A stretch of DNA of 14,909 nucleotides from Frankiaceae bacterium (GCA_030840545.1 JAVEEH010000147.1:1-14909); one strand, 5' to 3'. Positions 6,608 through 13,671 are shown, numbered from the stretch's first letter. Made by a program: numbers and translations. The notes: generated by a model not told the origin, from the sequence alone.

Positions 6608-6620
6608 GGCCGGACCGGCC
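6608..6620 (+). terminator. Short GC hairpin after the lipoprotein gene
   Basis: GGCCG-GAC-CGGCC (6608-6620) begins 6 bases after the lipoprotein stop and ends just before the candidate livH -10 box. It could weakly terminate the lipoprotein transcript. The stem is 5 bp with no U-tract, and such strings are frequent in GC-rich DNA, so confidence is low. Confidence 0.25.
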
Positions 6621-6624
6621 GCCA

Positions 6625-6630
6625 TAGGCT
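6625..6630 (+). promoter_or_regulatory. Candidate -10 box of the transporter operon (TAGGCT), leaderless spacing
   Basis: TAGGCT fits TANNNT and ends six bases before the ATG at 6637. No ribosome site is visible before this ATG, as expected of a leaderless mRNA. No clear -35 is seen. Confidence 0.5.
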
Positions 6631-6636
6631 GCCGCC

Positions 6637-7584
6637 ATGAGCGGGGGCGTGCTGCTGCAGGCCGTGGTCAGCGGTCTGTCCGTCGGTGCTGTCTATGGCC
6701 TGGTCGGTCTTGGCTTCACCCTCGTCTGGTCCCTGACCCGGGTGCTCGCGCTGGCCCACGGCGACATCGTCGTCGGCTCGGTGCTCGTCGCAGTGCTGGT
6801 CATCGTCGGCCGCACGCCGGTGGCGCTCTCGCCGGGCGTGGCTCACTCGATCGGGCTGGTGCTGCTCGCTCTGGTGGCCGGTGTCCTCCTCTCGCTCGCT
6901 GCCTACGCCGTCGCCGTACGTCCGTTCCTCGACCGGGGCCAACGCTCGGAGGACGTGCTCGGCTGGGTGGCGGGTGGGGTGACCACGGGTCTTGTCGTCC
7001 GGACCGGGCTCGGGCTCGCGCTGCCGGCCGCGGCCTACGCCGTGCCCGACCCGCTGCATCTCGACGCGTTCACGGCGAGCGGGTCGGTGCGGTTGCCCGG
7101 TGGTGGTTCGGTCGCCGTGCGCTCTTTCGGGGTGCTGGCCGTCGCGCTGGTCGTGGCCGCGGCGGCGGACTGGTTCGTGCGCTCCTCCCACGCGGGGCGG
7201 GCGATGCGCGCCGTCGCCGACGATGTCGATGCGGCGGCGCTGTGCGGTGTGCCGGTCGGCCGGGTGGTGCTGATCGCCTTCGGGCTCGCCGGATTGCTCG
7301 CCGCGGTGGCCGGGCTGCTCGACGTCCCGGGTCGCAGTGTTGCTGTCGACAGCGGGGTCGTGCTGGGTCTGGCGGGAGCCGCCGCAGCGTTGCTCGGACG
7401 GCTCGGCTCGCCGCGGGGCGCGGTGGTCGGGGGGTTGGCGCTGGGCGTCGGCCAGCAGCTGGTCGGCGCGTGGCCGCACCTCGGCGCGTCGTGGGCGCCG
7501 ATCGTCCCGTTGGCCGCACTCGTGGTGGTGCTCGCCGTGCGGCCGGGTGGGTTGCGGGCCGGCCGACAGGTCGCCGCGGAGTGA
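6637..7584 (+). CDS. HAAT-type (branched-chain amino acid family) ABC permease, LivH-like
   Basis: A 315-residue integral membrane protein. The N-terminus GLSVGAVYGLVGLGFTLVWS, followed by ALAHGDIVVGS, is the LivH/BPD_transp_2 pattern (usually LNLAHG). The loop between later helices contains GRAMRAVADDVDAAALCGVPVGRV, the segment that contacts the ATPase. About eight membrane helices fit the family. It forms half of the membrane channel with the permease half of the downstream fusion. The real substrate is open, since the HAAT family includes urea, amide and amino-acid transporters. The stop shares GTGA with the next start (7581), so translation is coupled. Confidence 0.88.
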   Translation: MSGGVLLQAVVSGLSVGAVYGLVGLGFTLVWSLTRVLALAHGDIVVGSVLVAVLVIVGRTPVALSPGVAHSIGLVLLALVAGVLLSLAAYAVAVRPFLDRGQRSEDVLGWVAGGVTTGLVVRTGLGLALPAAAYAVPDPLHLDAFTASGSVRLPGGGSVAVRSFGVLAVALVVAAAADWFVRSSHAGRAMRAVADDVDAAALCGVPVGRVVLIAFGLAGLLAAVAGLLDVPGRSVAVDSGVVLGLAGAAAALLGRLGSPRGAVVGGLALGVGQQLVGAWPHLGASWAPIVPLAALVVVLAVRPGGLRAGRQVAAE

Positions 7585-9335
7585 GGACGTTTGCGACCGA
7601 CCTCTATCTCCTGGTGGCGGCCTACGGACTCGCGCTGCCCGTCTCCTACGCCGGGCTACCGGTGCTGGGGCAGGGTGCCTTCGTAGCGGTAGGAGCATTC
7701 GGGACGTTGCTGCTTGCCGCGCACGGCACGCCACTGCTCGTCGCGGTCGCGGTCGCGGTCGCGGTGGCAGCGATGGCGGGCTACCTCGCCGGGTTCGCCG
7801 GCGCCCGGCTCAGCGGCGCGTCCCTGGCCCTGGCGACCTGGGGGCTGGCCTGGCTTGCCTATGCCGTGCTGGTGCAGTTCCCGGCCGTGTCCGGTGGCAG
7901 CCAGGGGCTCGTGCATCGCACGCCGGCGCAGCTCGTCTCTCCCTCGCTCGGTCTCGTCGTGACGCTGCAGCCGTGGGTGCACGCGTTGTTCGCCGGCGTC
8001 GTCGCCGTGCTGCTGGCGGCGATGCTGTGGCGGGCGACGAGTGGGCCGTGGGGGCTGGACTGGTCGGCGTTGCGCACCGGTCCCGCACTCGCCGACTCCC
8101 TCGGCGTCCCGGTGCAACGGCGGCGCCGGTCGCTGCTGTCGGCGAGCGCCGGCCTCGGCGCGCTCGCCGGTGCCGGGACAGCGGTGCTCGTCGGCGTCGT
8201 CTCGCCGACCGACTTCTCGCCGTTGCTGTCGCTGCAGCTGTTCGTCGCGGTTCTGGTGGGCGGAACGGCGAGCTGGTGGGGCCCACCGGTTGGCGTCGGG
8301 CTGCTGGCCGCGCTGCCGTCCGCGTCCGACGGGATCTCGTCGGCGCTGAACGTCGATCCGCTGCGGGCTCGCGCCGTGCTCACCGCGGCGTTGCTCGTCG
8401 CGGCGTTGACGCTTCGCCGCCCCGTCGGCGAGGTGGTGCGACGACTGCTCGCCCGGCTGCCGGCCAGGCCGATGGACGAGCCGCCAACGGTTTCCGCACC
8501 GGACAGGTCGTCGCGTCGAGTGAGCTCGCCGTTGCTTCGCATGAGCGGCGTTCAGGTCAGTTATGACGCGGTGCGTGCCTTGGACGGTGTCGACGTGGAC
8601 CTGAGCAGCGGTGAGGTGCACGCCCTGGTCGGCCCGAACGGCAGTGGCAAGTCGACGGCATTGCGTGTCCTCGCTGGCGTCGTTGCGCCGGACGCGGGCG
8701 TCGTCGAGATCGCCACGCACCCGGCGCCGCGACCCGGCGCTGCGGCTCCGCGGGTCCGTGCCGGTGTCGTGCGGACCTTGCAGCGAACGGCGACGTTGGG
8801 CGCATTGCCGACCGGAGTCCAGGTCGCGGTGGGCGCGCGGGCGCAAGAGAACATCGCTTTCCTCGGGGTGCGGCATCTGTTGGCCACGCCGGTCTCGCGC
8901 GCTGCGGCGGTCGCGCGTCGGCAGGCAACGGCCGGCGCGTTGGATCTCGTCGGCCTGGGTGACCGTGCGTCAGTCGAGGTGGCCCGGCTCGACAGCTCCG
9001 AGCAGCGCCTGCTCCAGATCGCCCGTGCCATCGCGACGGGTGCGCCCGCCGTGTTGCTCGACGAGCCCGCGGCAGGCATGTCCCGGCGTCAGCGCGACAA
9101 TCTTGTCCGGGTGCTTCGGCGTCTTGCTGCGGCAGGCCATGGCGTGCTGCTCGTCGAACATGACATGGGTCTGGTCGGGCGCGCGGCCGACCGGGTCACC
9201 GTGCTCGCCGAAGGGCGAGTGCTTGCCACCGGCCGGCCGTCAGACGTGCGTCAGGACCCGGCCGTACGTCGTGTCTACTTCGGCGACCCGGATCTCGGTA
9301 GTCGTCCCACGGCAGAGGAGCAGACAACCACGTGA
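7581..9335 (+). CDS. Fused LivM-like permease and LivG-like ATPase of a HAAT-type ABC transporter
   Basis: A 584-residue protein starting at GTG 7581; the frame is open further up (7242) but there it shadows the LivH-like gene. Residues 1-280 are a LivM-type permease (GQGAFVAVGAFG at 30-41, coupling segment around SLGVPVQR 173-180). Residues 281-315 are a linker. Residues 316-570 are an ABC ATPase: Walker A GPNGSGKST (351-359), Q-loop Q401, Walker B VLLDEP (491-496), D-loop AAGMS, and switch H527. The signature is degenerate: LDSSEQ (470-475) where LivG proteins have LSYGQ-like sequence, so the key glycine is serine. Fusion of these two subunits is known in some HAAT systems; the missing LivF and the altered signature are less usual. 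It ends in GTGA overlap with the binding-protein gene. Confidence 0.9.
   Translation: MRTFATDLYLLVAAYGLALPVSYAGLPVLGQGAFVAVGAFGTLLLAAHGTPLLVAVAVAVAVAAMAGYLAGFAGARLSGASLALATWGLAWLAYAVLVQFPAVSGGSQGLVHRTPAQLVSPSLGLVVTLQPWVHALFAGVVAVLLAAMLWRATSGPWGLDWSALRTGPALADSLGVPVQRRRRSLLSASAGLGALAGAGTAVLVGVVSPTDFSPLLSLQLFVAVLVGGTASWWGPPVGVGLLAALPSASDGISSALNVDPLRARAVLTAALLVAALTLRRPVGEVVRRLLARLPARPMDEPPTVSAPDRSSRRVSSPLLRMSGVQVSYDAVRALDGVDVDLSSGEVHALVGPNGSGKSTALRVLAGVVAPDAGVVEIATHPAPRPGAAAPRVRAGVVRTLQRTATLGALPTGVQVAVGARAQENIAFLGVRHLLATPVSRAAAVARRQATAGALDLVGLGDRASVEVARLDSSEQRLLQIARAIATGAPAVLLDEPAAGMSRRQRDNLVRVLRRLAAAGHGVLLVEHDMGLVGRAADRVTVLAEGRVLATGRPSDVRQDPAVRRVYFGDPDLGSRPTAEEQTTT
7740..7763 (+). repeat. Tandem hexamer GTCGCG x4 inside the permease-ATPase gene
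   Basis: Four exact copies of GTCGCG encode an alternating Val-Ala run within a membrane helix (about residues 54-62). Copy-number change by slippage would keep the frame and lengthen or shorten the helix by two residues per unit. Confidence 0.7.
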
Positions 9336-10561
9336 CTCGTCGGCCGGTCGCCCCGCTCGTGTTCGCCTTGATCGCCGCGAGCGTCGGCGTCGGCTGCAGC
9401 AGCACACCGTCCGGCGGTGCCGTCACCGTCGTCGTCAGTGCGCCGGTGTCCACGTCACCGTGGATCGCCGACTTCGAACGCAACGGCGCCCAGCTCGCCG
9501 CGGCACAGCTCAACGCCGCCGGCGGCATCGTGTTCGGCGGGCGGAGCCATCACGTCGTCGTCGATGTCCGCGACAACGGCGGTTCGCCGCAACGAGTGGT
9601 CGCCGACGCCCGTGCCGCGGTGGCGCAGCACGCCGCGGTGCTCATCATCGACGGCGTCGGCGCGGCTGCGGTCGCGGACGTGACCGACCCCGCCGGCCTG
9701 CCGGTCTTCGTCGTCTTCGACGGCGGCGCGAGCTTCATCGATGCCCAGGCCCGGCCCACCTTGTTCCGGCTGGCGCCGGCCGATCAGCCGATGGCGGTCC
9801 GGCTGGCCGACTACCTCGCTGGCAGCCATCCGCGGGTGGGAATCCTCAGTGACGACACCGGGTTCGGGGCCGACGGCAGGACAGCGCTGCGCGCCGCGTT
9901 CATCCGTGACAAGAGTCCGATCGTGTCCGCGGCGACCGTCCCGACGGGGGCGCCCGACGTCGGCACCCAGGTGCTCGCTGCCCGCCATGCCGGTGCCACC
10001 ACGCTCGTCGTGTGGGCCGGCGCCCCCATCGTCGCCGCGACCATCCAGGCCGCCCGGACAGCAGGGTGGAGCGTGCCGATCTGGGCGGGTCCCACTGGCG
10101 AGGACCCGCTGGTGCGCCAGCGACTCGCAGGGCACGTCGACTGGCTCACCGGTGTGGGCTTCGTATCGTTCCGCATCACTGCGGAAGTCGGACCGAAGCC
10201 GTTCGCGACCTACCGCGCTGCTTACGAGAAGAAGTACGGCGTCGACAAGGTCGGCGTGCAACAGGGCGGAAAGGAGGTCGTGCAGCCGCCGGACTGGTCG
10301 ATGTACTCCTACGACACCGTCAACCTCATCGCAGCCGGGCTGCGCATTTCCGGTGCCGTTGGTGCGCCGCTGCTCCACACGCTGGAGGGCAAGGTCGTCG
10401 TCACCGGCGCCAACGGCGACGAGCGCGGCTACCTTGCTTCGACGCGGGAAGGCGTGTCACCTGATGACATGTACTTCGCGAGGTTCCACGGCTTCGTGTT
10501 CCAGCCGGCGACGGATGACCTGCTGTCGCAGCACCTTCCCGTCGTCCCGCAGACTTCCTGA
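9332..10561 (+). CDS. ABC transporter substrate-binding lipoprotein (type 1 periplasmic-binding fold)
   Basis: A 409-residue exported protein starting with GTG 9332, which overlaps the preceding stop (GTGA) and has AGAGGAG 11 bases upstream. The signal sequence ends in GVGC with C22 as the likely lipid anchor; Gly at -3 is slightly off-consensus. The mature part is a two-lobe Peripla_BP_6 (LivK/LivJ-like) domain: GAQLAAAQLNAAGGI (about 51-65) is the standard first-helix pattern, with VVVDVRDNGGSPQRVV next, and in the second lobe VGILSDDTGFGADG. It should capture the substrate outside the membrane and deliver it to the permeases encoded upstream. The ligand is not determinable from sequence; family members bind branched-chain amino acids, amides, urea and aromatic acids. 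Confidence 0.9.
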   Translation: MTRRPVAPLVFALIAASVGVGCSSTPSGGAVTVVVSAPVSTSPWIADFERNGAQLAAAQLNAAGGIVFGGRSHHVVVDVRDNGGSPQRVVADARAAVAQHAAVLIIDGVGAAAVADVTDPAGLPVFVVFDGGASFIDAQARPTLFRLAPADQPMAVRLADYLAGSHPRVGILSDDTGFGADGRTALRAAFIRDKSPIVSAATVPTGAPDVGTQVLAARHAGATTLVVWAGAPIVAATIQAARTAGWSVPIWAGPTGEDPLVRQRLAGHVDWLTGVGFVSFRITAEVGPKPFATYRAAYEKKYGVDKVGVQQGGKEVVQPPDWSMYSYDTVNLIAAGLRISGAVGAPLLHTLEGKVVVTGANGDERGYLASTREGVSPDDMYFARFHGFVFQPATDDLLSQHLPVVPQTS

Positions 10562-10592
10562 TCACATGACCAGGGACACGGACAGCTAGGCG

Positions 10593-11285
10593 ATGTGCGG
10601 GCGTTACGCATCGGCGCGATCGGTCGAGGACCTGGCCGAGGCATTCGGCATCGGCGTGCACGACGTCGACTCGGTCGCCGAGGCCGACTGGAACATCGCA
10701 CCGACCAAACCAGTGACCGCCGTGCTCGTCACCGACAACCACCGGCGCCTCACCACACTGCGCTGGGGACTCGTGCCTGCGTGGTCGATCGACCCGACCG
10801 TGGGTGCGCGCATGATCAACGCCCGCATCGAAACGGTGGCCGACAAGCCGGCGTTCCGTGACGCCCTGGCCGCCCGCCGCTGCCTGCTTCCCGCCGACGG
10901 TTGGTATGAGTGGGCGGTGCAGCCCGGCGGCATCCGGCAGCCTTACTACCTCACCCCTCCGGACGGCCGGGTCATCGCCTTCGCGGGGTTGTGGGAGATC
11001 TGGCGCGACGCCGAGGGTCGGCTCCTGCACTCAGCCACGATCCTCACCGGTCCGGCGCCCGACGACTTGAGCCACGTGCACGACCGCTCGCCCGTCGTTC
11101 TCGCGGCCGCTGACTGGGCGGCGTGGCTGGACCCGGACACGACTGACGTCCGGCGGCTGCTGCGACCGACCGGGGCCGGTGTCGTCGCAGCCCGGCCGGT
11201 AGGTCTCGCCGTCGGCGATGTACGCAACAACGCACCGACGCTCACAGATGCGGTCGAATTGACCGAGCAGCCCCCGCTGTTCTGA
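10593..11285 (+). CDS. SRAP-domain abasic-site protein (YedK/HMCES family)
   Basis: A 230-residue protein of normal length. It begins MCGRYA, so C2 is exposed after methionine removal and can form the stable thiazolidine crosslink to abasic sites in single-stranded DNA. The other conserved residues are present: N76 and R78 in NARIET, E106 in GWYEW, and H163 in HDRSP (usually HDRMP). It shields abasic sites during replication. The first residue after Met fixes the start at 10593; no good ribosome site is seen. It is 31 bases after the binding-protein gene on the same strand and may be read through from it. From memory, the M. tuberculosis homologue (Rv3226c) lies next to aroA in divergent orientation, the same arrangement as here apart from the genes in between. 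Confidence 0.93.
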   Translation: MCGRYASARSVEDLAEAFGIGVHDVDSVAEADWNIAPTKPVTAVLVTDNHRRLTTLRWGLVPAWSIDPTVGARMINARIETVADKPAFRDALAARRCLLPADGWYEWAVQPGGIRQPYYLTPPDGRVIAFAGLWEIWRDAEGRLLHSATILTGPAPDDLSHVHDRSPVVLAAADWAAWLDPDTTDVRRLLRPTGAGVVAARPVGLAVGDVRNNAPTLTDAVELTEQPPLF

Positions 11286-11308
11286 GACTCCGCCGCCGTG
11301 CCCGCCAC

Positions 11309-11314
11309 TACGCT
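11309..11314 (+). promoter_or_regulatory. Candidate -10 box (TACGCT) before the 11322 membrane gene
   Basis: TACGCT fits TANNNT and ends seven bases before the ATG at 11322. It supports that ATG over the in-frame GTG at 11298 and suggests a leaderless transcript. Confidence 0.45.
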
Positions 11315-11321
11315 CGGCGCG

Positions 11322-11800
11322 ATGCGCATGCGCGGGCTCGCTGCCGCGGTCGCCGGCGTCGCCGGCGCCGGGTCCGCCCATGCCCTCGATGTCGCGGGAC
11401 TGCTGCCGGGCGTGCACGAGACAGCGGCGGTCCGCCATGGCCTCGGCCCGGGCGCAACGGTTGCCTGGCTTGCGATCGCCGGCTTGCTCGCGGCGATAGC
11501 CGCGTTCACCAGGCCGATGGTCGTCGGCGGTGTTGCGGCGATCGCCGTGAGTGCAGTGCCGGAGCTCGTAGGCCGCCACGATCCGGGAGCCATAGGCGAG
11601 CCGGGCGCGCTCGCCGGCGCGTTGGTGCAGTGGCTCCTGCTCATGGCTGTTGTCGCCGTCGTCGTGCTGCTCGACCGTCGGCTCTCGATCGGGCTTCTCG
11701 TGCCCTTCGCGTGGCGGCCGGGGTGGCGCGTGCCATCGAGTGCCCTTGCGCGGGGGGTTGCTGCCGAGCCGGCCGAACGCGGCCGGCCGCGCGGGCCGCC
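11322..11800 (+). CDS. Small membrane protein with no credible stop codon; 3' end unresolved
   Basis: From ATG 11322 the product is a hydrophobic protein with about four membrane segments (for example ATVAWLAIAGLLAAIAAF and ALVQWLLLMAVVAVVVLL), then a basic, Arg/Pro-rich tail. I do not recognise a family. Codons keep G/C third positions until about 11797, after which the frame reads AGA, GGA and TGT codons unlike the rest. The frame does not stop until 12356, having crossed the whole of the next gene in a different frame. None of the three forward frames has a stop between about 11650 and 11885, so a 1-base shift cannot give an early end either. The end given here is where the coding signal fades. 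A frameshift, a sequencing error or a lost stop are possible. Confidence 0.5.
11768..11787 (+). repeat. Perfect 8-bp GC hairpin near the end of the membrane ORF
   Basis: GCCGGCCG (11768-11775), loop AACG, then CGGCCGGC (11780-11787). The overlapping sequence 11778-11791 is itself a 14-base perfect palindrome. It lies where the coding signal of the membrane gene fades and before the leader ORF, so it might be a terminator without U-tract, or an element in the leader of the next gene. Confidence 0.45.
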
Positions 11801-11845
11801 TGCCGCTTCCTCTTGTCCCTGTTTCTTCAGACAGAGAGGAAGAGC

Positions 11846-11887
11846 ATGTCCGCAATCCGCGCGGCCGCCTCGTGGCGGTCGCGGTGA
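11846..11887 (+). CDS. 13-codon leader ORF, probably coupled to the next gene
   Basis: ATG 11846 has the clearest ribosome site nearby (AGAGAGGAAG, 11832-11841) and encodes MSAIRAAASWRSR before TGA at 11885-11887. The stop overlaps GTG 11884 of the next gene as GTGA, the same junction type used in the transporter operon. The peptide has no run of one amino acid that would suggest classical attenuation. Function would be to load ribosomes onto the following gene. Alternatively this is the true N-terminus of that gene with a one-base error between the frames. Confidence 0.45.
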   Translation: MSAIRAAASWRSR

Positions 11888-12327
11888 AGCGTCTTGTCAT
11901 CGCATTGGTCGCGCTCGTGGCTGTCGGCCTGATCGCATTGGTCGGCTGGCGCATCTTCGAGCACTTCGACCAGCAGGACAAGATCAAGAACGCCAACAAG
12001 TCCTGCGCGACGTTCGACGTGCAGAACCCGTCCGCAACTCTGCCGGCAGGCTTCACGCTGCCAGCCGGTCAGAAGCTCCTCGATGCCACCAAGGCCGGGG
12101 CAACGACCATCGTCTTCGCCAGCCTTCCCGGCGTGCGAGCCGACCTGGTCGCCATCCGGGACAGCGTCGTACAGGAGCTCGCGGCGTCCGGTTATCAGAT
12201 GACAGCTCACGACCAGGAGCCCACCTTCGAGGCGGACGCGACCCTCACCAGGGCCGGCGTTTCCGACTCGATCAACGTCCGACCGCTGTGCTCGGGTCGG
12301 GTCGTGGTCAGGTACACGCTCCACTGA
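11884..12327 (+). CDS. Membrane-anchored exported protein, C/GY/EADA/C family
   Basis: A 147-residue protein beginning KRLVIALVALVAVGLIALV, a single N-terminal membrane helix (or uncleaved signal) with a positive start, followed by an outside domain. Starts possible at GTG 11872 or 11884; 11884 is chosen because it overlaps the leader-ORF stop. The outer domain has C41, GY at 103-104, EADA at 116-119 and C136. The distances (62, 13, 20) nearly match those in the lipoprotein at 6068-6601 (62, 12, 22), so the two look like distant paralogues with one conserved disulfide. No function is recognised. It is followed by a short gap and a convergent gene. Confidence 0.7.
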   Translation: MKRLVIALVALVAVGLIALVGWRIFEHFDQQDKIKNANKSCATFDVQNPSATLPAGFTLPAGQKLLDATKAGATTIVFASLPGVRADLVAIRDSVVQELAASGYQMTAHDQEPTFEADATLTRAGVSDSINVRPLCSGRVVVRYTLH

Positions 12328-12343
12328 GGAGAAGGCCAGCACA

Positions 12344-12357
12344 GTCAGCAGGCTGAC
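12344..12357. repeat. Short inverted repeat between convergent genes
   Basis: GTCAGC-AG-GCTGAC occupies the 36-base gap between two convergent genes. Position fits a bidirectional terminator, but the stem is only 6 bp, the 2-base loop would force the innermost pair open, and there is no U-tract. Confidence 0.3.
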
Positions 12358-12363
12358 CTGAGA

Positions 12364-13665
12364 TCACAGCCTGCGACGCAACAGGACGGCGTTGCCGACG
12401 ACGGCGAGCAGTGCAAGCGCGGCTGCGGTGATGGCACCGGGTCGCGGCTGCAAGCCGTCGTCGGCGCGTTGAGTCCCTGGTGACTTCGCGATGACGTAGG
12501 TGAAGGTCGACAGGTCCGACCCAGGCGCGTCGGCCTGCAGATAGGGGCTGTACTCCGCGGACCTGGCTGCGGCCGCGGCTGCGGCGACCATGGCCTGAGT
12601 TGCCTGCGTGCGTGCTGTCGGCGTCGGGTGGCCGGCCGCCCATTGGCGCCAGGTCTTCGCGGGCGCCGGCGGAGTCACGGTCCGCGCGTCGAGCCACGGC
12701 CGCACGTCGAGCGCCAGCCCGAGTCGCTCGCCGGCGCCCAGCCGGATCCGGAAGCTGGCCTGCGCCGACAAGGTGCCCGCGAGGCTGACACCGCCGGGGA
12801 TCGGCGCCGTGGCAGGTCCGCTCACGGCCGCGGCGCCGCCGGGGACCCGGATGGTCCCCATGACGCGCAGCGGGGAGACCACGTCGAGCGCGAGCTGCCC
12901 CGCGCGTTGACCCGGCACCGACGTCGGCAGGCCCGATCCGGCGACCGGCGGCACCGCCGGACGCGCGTTGCCGGCAGCGCGAGCCAATCGGTCCAGCACC
13001 GTCGCCAGCGGACCGATGTCGGCGGTGCCGGCGTCGACGACGCGGTTGCTCGCCGTGTTGTTGGTCAGCGTCATCGTGACGGTGCCGTCCCGCGGCGCCC
13101 GGGCGCCCGGCAGCAACGCGGCGAGGTGACCGGCGGCGTCCCGGAACTCCAGCGAGACCTTGAGCGGAAGCCGCGCCGCCTCGATGCCAGGGTCGAGGGT
13201 CAGCAGGGCTGACAGCTCGCGTCTGCCGGGTGAGAACCCTTGCCAGACAACGGTTCCGAGCTCGAGCACCGGCGGCACGGTGCCGCCGAGACCGACCGCC
13301 GCCCGCGCCGGCCCGAGCTCACGGACGATGTAGTTGCCGGCCCCCCGGATGACCAGGCGTTGTTGGTCGGTCACGACGGCCGGGGCACCAGTGGGGCCGA
13401 TGCCAACGGTGACGTCTTCCTCGTTGTGGACCGTCGCCGGCACCACTGACTTGCGCAGCCGGTCGGGTCGCAACCCCAGGTTGATGGTGGCGAGGGGGTC
13501 GACGCCCGTCACGGGAGTCGGCAGGCGGATCCCGGTGCGTGCTGTCGGCCTGCTCGGTGCTGCCGTCGACCAGCCGGGGAGGAGCGTCAGCGCGAGCCCG
13601 GCGATGAGCAACGCGACGAAGGATCGAGCAAGTCGCCGACCGGGCCTCGCGGGAGCGGCGGCCAT
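12364..13665 (-). CDS. Secreted protein with C-terminal membrane anchor, function unknown
   Basis: A 433-residue protein. An N-terminal signal peptide (basic residues 7-14, hydrophobic core 16-29, cleavage near STAA at 33-36) is followed by a long beta-rich, Gly/Pro/Ala-rich exported region. At the very end a hydrophobic helix (about 411-428) and the tail RRRL make a stop-transfer anchor, so the bulk faces outside: type I topology. No LPxTG sortase motif is seen before the helix. Around 345-372 there is a Thr/Ala-rich stretch. I do not recognise a family; the topology resembles actinobacterial cell-surface proteins such as DUF-type homologues of the mycobacterial envelope, but that is only an impression. 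A box TAGTCT lies six bases before the ATG. The gene is divergent from the DksA-like gene, with 57 bases between starts. Confidence 0.75.
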   Translation of the reverse strand: MAAAPARPGRRLARSFVALLIAGLALTLLPGWSTAAPSRPTARTGIRLPTPVTGVDPLATINLGLRPDRLRKSVVPATVHNEEDVTVGIGPTGAPAVVTDQQRLVIRGAGNYIVRELGPARAAVGLGGTVPPVLELGTVVWQGFSPGRRELSALLTLDPGIEAARLPLKVSLEFRDAAGHLAALLPGARAPRDGTVTMTLTNNTASNRVVDAGTADIGPLATVLDRLARAAGNARPAVPPVAGSGLPTSVPGQRAGQLALDVVSPLRVMGTIRVPGGAAAVSGPATAPIPGGVSLAGTLSAQASFRIRLGAGERLGLALDVRPWLDARTVTPPAPAKTWRQWAAGHPTPTARTQATQAMVAAAAAAARSAEYSPYLQADAPGSDLSTFTYVIAKSPGTQRADDGLQPRPGAITAAALALLAVVGNAVLLRRRL

Positions 13666-13671
13666 ACGGGC

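Noticed and set aside
4936..6627. Long plus-strand ORF of 563 codons over aroA
   Set aside because: It is antisense to a well-conserved aroA, is Ser/Arg/Pro-rich without domains, and its end runs out of frame through the lipoprotein gene. Typical shadow in GC-rich DNA.
6388..7734. Minus-strand ORF of 448 codons over the LivH-like gene
   Set aside because: The product is made mostly of His, Arg, Gln, Pro and Gly, with no domain, and lies opposite a recognised permease.
7656..8876. Minus-strand ORF of 406 codons over the permease-ATPase gene
   Set aside because: Rich in Arg, Gln and His, no domains, and opposite an intact permease and Walker motifs.
10562..10592. Promoter or ribosome site in front of the SRAP gene
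   Set aside because: The 31-base gap has no TANNNT at leaderless distance and no convincing Shine-Dalgarno sequence; read-through from the transporter operon is possible but not shown.
11888..12356. Continuation of the 11322 frame to 12356 as a 345-codon gene
   Set aside because: Over this part the frame is Arg/Gln/Pro-rich shadow, and the other frame encodes a coherent anchored protein with conserved landmarks.
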